Of a stretch of DNA of 46,819 bases, positions 42,723-46,819 are shown piece after piece. Position 1 is the first letter of the stretch, and each line of letters starts with the position of its first letter. This DNA comes from Porphyra umbilicalis (Eukaryota; Rhodophyta; Bangiophyceae; Bangiales; Bangiaceae). The stretch lies in assembly GCA_002049455.2 (NCBI GenBank), contig KV919217.1, positions 1 through 46,819 on the forward strand, read 5' to 3'. A program made the translations under genes and the position numbers. The notes under the pieces were generated by a model that was not told the origin of the DNA, made no database searches, and was given only the letters and a program-made list of their open reading frames with translations.

Positions 42723-44362
42723 TAGCTGAGCCTGCCAATGCGGGACATCTTGCCATGCAGTAGTGTCAGACTCGGGTCCTGCCTCAGAGAAACGCGAACA
42801 TCCCAGAGAACACAAGGCCACCGGCAAATGAGCATGCGCCAGCAGCCCAGGAAGCACCATGCCACTGGCAGGTGGATGTACACCGGGGAGCTGCAGCCGT
42901 AACCGTGTGGGAAGGGGGCACACTCCTGGAGGATGGTGGAGTGCAACGGCAATGGGACGCTGCAAGATTCTCCTCGCAACGCTGTCCTTCCGTCCCACGT
43001 GACCCGGCCTCAACTGGTTGGATCAGCCGGTTGCAAGGATCGCCGACGAGCAGAGCAATGACAATAAAACAATGCTCTGAAGGCACCAGTTTCTGTCAGT
43101 ACAGTGAGTTCTCGCTAGAACATTGGGAGTGAATTAGCAAGGCCCTCGCAGTTGTTCACATTTACCCCCCTTGACGACCTGGAAACGCAGGTCATTTTGG
43201 ATGGCTGGCGATCTTGTAGCGAGCAATCACTGAAACTCTAGATATCCATCGGAAATATTTTGGATCACACACGGTTAGATCTTGGCGTCGTCTCGAGTGC
43301 GGGCCTCATTGGCGGAAGAGGCTCGTTGCAGAATCTGTATCTGATACACTATTGCCAAAGTTCGATCCCAACCATGGATGTGCTGCCGAAGCATGCATGC
43401 CGACACCTTTTCAATTGCAGGTCAGCCGGTCGGCCGCCGCCGGTTTCCTGTCGCTCTGGTTCCTGTCCTCATCAGGTCAGGAGGGTAGGGTGGAGGTGGC
43501 CACAACGTCGGCACCCCTTTCACCACACACGCGCTGCTTTGCTACACGCATACAGCGCGCCAGAATGACCGTGCAGATCACCACCGTGGCATCGTTTACA
43601 TTGATTGTCGCCCCCCCTTTACAGTTTCAATGTCCTCCTGCTGTCACAAGAGGGTGCGCTCTTGTGGTGATAGCCTCACGCACACCCACGGGGCTCCACG
43701 TAGCAGTTTGAGGGCTCCACGCGGCACTTGGGGGGCCCCCAGCGGCTTCTTCTGGCTGGACCCTCCAGGAACCTTGTGGAACCCGCCCTGGTGCACCTCA
43801 GCGCCACTCTCGTGGCCTCGGTGGCGGCCAGCCCTTTCCCCCACATCACCGGTCTGTGACCGTCGGACAGGTGCCCCGCAGTGCCATGCCTCCGTCACGA
43901 CGGCGCGGAGCTGACCTCTTCCGTCTGTGAGGGACAGCATTTTTTTCGGCCGCTCCCGCTTCGCACTACCGTCTCCCACCAGCCCTACCGACTTTGGCGG
44001 CGGCCCGGAGCGGCGTGCAAACCATCGCAGGTGTGCACTTCAGCCGGGACTACCGCCATCGTGCATTGTAACTCTCCATGCTTTCCCCACCCCCTCGCCT
44101 GGGTACCCGATCCCCCCCCGCTTTTCTACCCTCTTTCCCCTGCTTCTGACTCCCGCCCCTCATTTTCTTGGTACCCCCTGCTACCCCTTGCTTTCCACTC
44201 CCTCTCGCACGGACCACCCGAGAGGCGCCGCGTCGCAGTCGCTGCCGGTAAGCGATCGCACGTGGCCGAGATCTAAGGGAAAGCCACAGTCGTGGAGATC
44301 ATGCGCGGCTGCCTGGCGGCCGCAAAGAAGGCGGTGGTCACCACCATCCGCGAGAATCGACC
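42723..44362. other. No gene recognised
   Basis: Mixed DNA. A weak tRNA-like A/B box pair lies at 43310-43320 and 43359-43369 but has no matching stems. From 44040 to 44220 the plus strand is pyrimidine-rich, like the leaders of other genes here, but the short frame after it (ATG near 44301) stops after about 30 codons. Confidence 0.4.
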
Positions 44363-45680
44363 CACGGAAGCCTGCCCGTCCTGTGCACAACCCTGGTGAC
44401 GTTTCGCCGGCCGACGCGTCGGCGGTGGTGGAGACTGGCGTGGCCGCGACCGCTGCCTTTGGTATTGTCGCCAAGCCGACCACGGAAGCCTGCGCGTCCC
44501 GTGCACCACCTCTGGAGACGTTCCGCCGGCCGGCGCGGCGGCGGTGGTGGAGACTGGCGTGGCCCCGACCGCTGCCTCTTCCAATGTCGCGAAGCCGACC
44601 GCCAACGACGAGGCGATGGCCACCAATGAGAAAGAGGCGGTCGCCGCAGACGAGCCTATCTTGTCCACCACGCCTGCCGACATGTTGCGGGCTGACACGG
44701 CGGCAGTGGTGGAGATGGACATGGCGCCGACCGACACCGCCGCCGTCGGCGCCTCTCCGACTGCCGCCGACGGGGTTGTGGCCAAGAAGACGGTAGAGAT
44801 TGCCAACGGCAATCTGCCCGTATGACGAGCGACGCACGCCTACCCGCAGCAGACTGACGTGGTCGTAGACCGTCTGGTAGCTCACGGCCGCCCTCCGACG
44901 TTTGCCACGCCGACGCGGTGGCGGTGATGGGGCCGAATGTGGCCGCGACCGTCGACGCCCTAGTCGTCGCTGAGCCAACCAGCGCCGACCAGGCGGTGGC
45001 CACCAAGAAGTGGGACGCAGCCGACGACGACGAGCGCATCCCGCCGCCGCCCCTGTCGGCCACTGACCGACCGCCGTCTACGAGGCCGTCGCCATCAAGA
45101 CGGTGTACGCGGCCGCCCGCCGCCGCCCGCGGGCGCAGAGGTGTTGCTGGGGGCGGGCGTGGCGACGTCCACCGCCGCCGCCGTCTGCGCCAACCTGCCG
45201 GCCGAGGGCAAGCTCGCGTCTGCTGCTTTTGTGCTTTCGCGGCCGACCGATGCGGCTGTGTGGGTCGGAGCAGGCGTAGCCGTGACCGTCGCCGCCCCCG
45301 TTGTCGCCCAGGCGACCGGCAAAGCTCAGGTGTTGGCCACCACAAAGGGGGAGGCGGCGAACTGCAACCAGTCGTGCACCACAACGCCCGCCGACGTGGC
45401 GCCAGGTGACACGCTAGCGGTGGTGGAGTCGGACGTTGCGCCCACCGCCGCGGCCGCCATCGGCGATCAGGCATTCGGCCACGACATGCTGGTGGCCTGC
45501 AACATGGTCGAAGTGGCTGATGGCACGCTCCTGATGGTGCCAACGGCGCCTGCCAACGCGCCGGCGCGCCGGGCGGCGCGCACCCTGCTGAGGTTTCTCC
45601 GTTGGCCGACAAACGTAGGCGCGCTGCCGCCACAGTCGTTGGGGCCAACGACGAGCCAAGATGATCGCGTCCGATAAGGC
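44363..45680 (+). repeat. Tandem and degenerate Ala/Val-coding repeats, about 119-bp unit
   Basis: Two adjacent units are very similar. GTTTCGCCGGCCG at 44401 and GTTCCGCCGGCCG at 44520 start units sharing GGTGGTGGAGACTGGCGTGG, and CACGGAAGCCTGC recurs about 118 bp apart. Further diverged units follow to about 45.6 kb, with protein-level patterns such as ADTAAVVEMDMAPTDTAAVG. Frames are broken repeatedly. It is the same family as at 36.5-37.9 and 38.8-39.95 kb. Confidence 0.6.
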
Positions 45681-46065
45681 GATGGCCGTTTAGATGGAGG
45701 AGGCGGCCGGTGGCAGTGTGCCTGTCGCGACTGCCGCGCACTTCGTCGTGCAGCGGGCGGTCGTGCGCCGCCAGGGGGCTGTTGTGGTGGCGGATATGTC
45801 TGTGACCGACGATGCGGTCTGTCGTAGCCGTCAGCGTGGCGGCGTTGGATGGAGAAGCTGCAGGCGGGCTACGCGGGTGGGATATCGGATAGAAATGTGA
45901 TTCTCGTCGTCACTAGCACGCGTCGTCGGTTGGGGTAGGACGGTGGGGTGTGTTGACGAGAACTCCACCCATGATATAGCATGTATCCCCTCGGGCTCTC
46001 GAACGTAGCCAACATTAATGAGGTAGTGGACAAAGAAGATATGGACATATGTAATCAGACTCGAG
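45681..46065. other. No gene seen
   Basis: Short spacer between the repeat region and the end of the minus-strand hypothetical gene. No structure noted. Confidence 0.4.
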
Positions 46066-46521
46066 CTACTCAAAGCAGGCGTGTGACTGCGGATGCACGT
46101 CGTCGTCCGCCCCCGCCGCACCTCCGTGCTCCTTGCACGCACACTCAGCGCGGTACATCACGTCCCAGACACTACCCGCAAACTCAGCGACAACCCGGCG
46201 GAGGGACCTACGATACTCGGTGTCTGACTCGCCCACCGGTACAAAAAGCAGTTCACAGATCGAAATACAAAACACAGGACGCGAAAAGCACCCCTCCCGC
46301 ACGGTCCGCAAAAAACGCTGCGCCTTGAACATGTTCGCTTGGTTGGGTGGCGGCACCAGCTTGACGACGTGTGTTGCCACCATGCGCAAAACATCGTGAG
46401 CGATGAAGGCGGTGACGGCTGGGTGCGCCTCCCCGCGCTTGACCGCCGCCAGGTACATCGGGTGCTTCAAGGGCGCGGTGCGGTCAGTGTGGAGGCAGAC
46501 CGGAATGTGGGGGGCGTCCAT
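46066..46521 (-). CDS. Hypothetical protein, 151 aa
   Basis: I do not recognise this protein. The ATG at 46521 has a good eukaryotic context (GACCATGG) and follows a long CT-rich leader. The product is mixed in composition, unlike the Ala/Gly/Arg-rich chance frames around it. It has a predicted helical core (HPAVTAFIAHDVLRMVATHV), a hydrophobic patch with cysteines (FCISICELLFVPVG), a helix RRSLRRVVAEFAGSVWDVMY and a Cys-rich end (CACKEHGG ... HACFE). The frame also extends upstream to 46698, but that part codes a Pro/Phe-rich stretch that is simply the leader read through. It could be a single-exon gene, the first exon of a longer one, or an accessory gene of a neighbouring element. Confidence 0.5.
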   Translation of the reverse strand: MDAPHIPVCLHTDRTAPLKHPMYLAAVKRGEAHPAVTAFIAHDVLRMVATHVVKLVPPPNQANMFKAQRFLRTVREGCFSRPVFCISICELLFVPVGESDTEYRRSLRRVVAEFAGSVWDVMYRAECACKEHGGAAGADDDVHPQSHACFE

Positions 46522-46640
46522 GGTCAGGGAGAGTGGAGTAAGAGGGAGGATGGCAAAGGCGGGGAATGAGGGAAGCGAAGTGAAGTGGAGGAAGCGGGGA
46601 TGAGGGGGGGGGGCGGAAAAAAAGCGCACACATGAGCGGG
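46522..46640 (-). promoter_or_regulatory. Pyrimidine-rich leader of the 46521 gene
   Basis: Read on the minus strand, about 100 bp of nearly pure C and T leads into the ATG at 46521. Similar tracts precede the ATGs at 12154 (-) and 32807 (+). They may be a shared core-promoter or leader style in this genome. Confidence 0.4.
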
Positions 46641-46819
46641 GCAGATGGCGAGGGGCAAGAAGAGGATGCTGGGGACGAACGAGGCCAGCGGGTGGCATGA
46701 TATACTGCCCGATGGAGGCGGGTGCCTGCGACTACCGCGAGCGCCTCGAGGACCACTTGAGCAGCCCCCCACCCGCCCCCTGAAAGGCATGCTCTGGGGC
46801 AGCTCCCAAAAAGGCGGTC

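Noticed and set aside
43303..43375. tRNA-like sequence with A box TGGCGGAAGAG and a B-box-like AGTTCGATCCC
   Set aside because: Spacing is 5 bp too long, T-arm strands do not pair and no anticodon arm forms. Probably chance or a very old SINE.

Overview
This is eukaryotic nuclear DNA, and almost all of it is transposable elements. The evidence is a Ty1/copia retrotransposon, a LINE remnant, two PIF/Harbinger-type transposase genes, a MITE, an LTR retrotransposon and a KDZ-type DNA transposon carrying a Ulp1 protease. There is no operon organisation and no ribosome-binding-site context. Long GC-rich stretches, few introns and this mixture of element families fit an alga. A bangialean red alga (Porphyra/Pyropia type) is my best guess, but that is inference and not shown by the sequence. 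I recognise no ordinary host housekeeping gene.

Layout. 1-4337: a Ty1/copia element on the minus strand, cut by the window edge. It has gag-protease-integrase, an in-frame stop, RT-RNase H, a primer-binding site and one LTR. 5183-6676: the 3' end of a LINE-type reverse transcriptase with one stop. 6.7-13.3 kb: mostly decayed DNA with small repeats, plus one degenerate hypothetical gene on the minus strand near 12 kb. 13.37-13.45 kb: a tRNA-Asp-like SINE head. 13545-14107: a MITE with TTA target duplications. 14111-17369: a PIF/Harbinger element next to the MITE, with a Myb/SANT-like gene (+) and a transposase (-) that has a stop just after its catalytic Glu. 17999-18979: a frameshifted gene of unknown function.

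21.6-31.4 kb: a second transposase gene (PF04827-like, minus strand), split cleanly in two by a 7.9-kb LTR retrotransposon (22715-30610). The retrotransposon has 473-bp LTRs, a 5-bp target duplication, PBS and PPT but no recognisable gag or pol. Its interior is dominated by about 14 copies of a 335-bp GC-rich tandem repeat with higher-order structure, followed by a 450-bp repeat.

32.0-42.7 kb: a candidate KDZ (Kyakuja/Dileera/Zisupton) transposon bracketed by a perfect 100-bp inverted repeat. Its transposase is in two pieces: SWIM finger, zinc clusters and first catalytic Asp upstream, second Asp and Glu downstream. A Ulp1/C48 SUMO-type protease with an intact catalytic tetrad lies between them. 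42.7-46.8 kb: degenerate Ala/Val-coding repeats and one plausible hypothetical gene on the minus strand.

The genes do not form a pathway. They are the transposition machinery of unrelated elements, several nested or abutting. The strongest candidates for something undescribed are the KDZ/Ulp1 arrangement and the LTR element carrying a higher-order satellite array.
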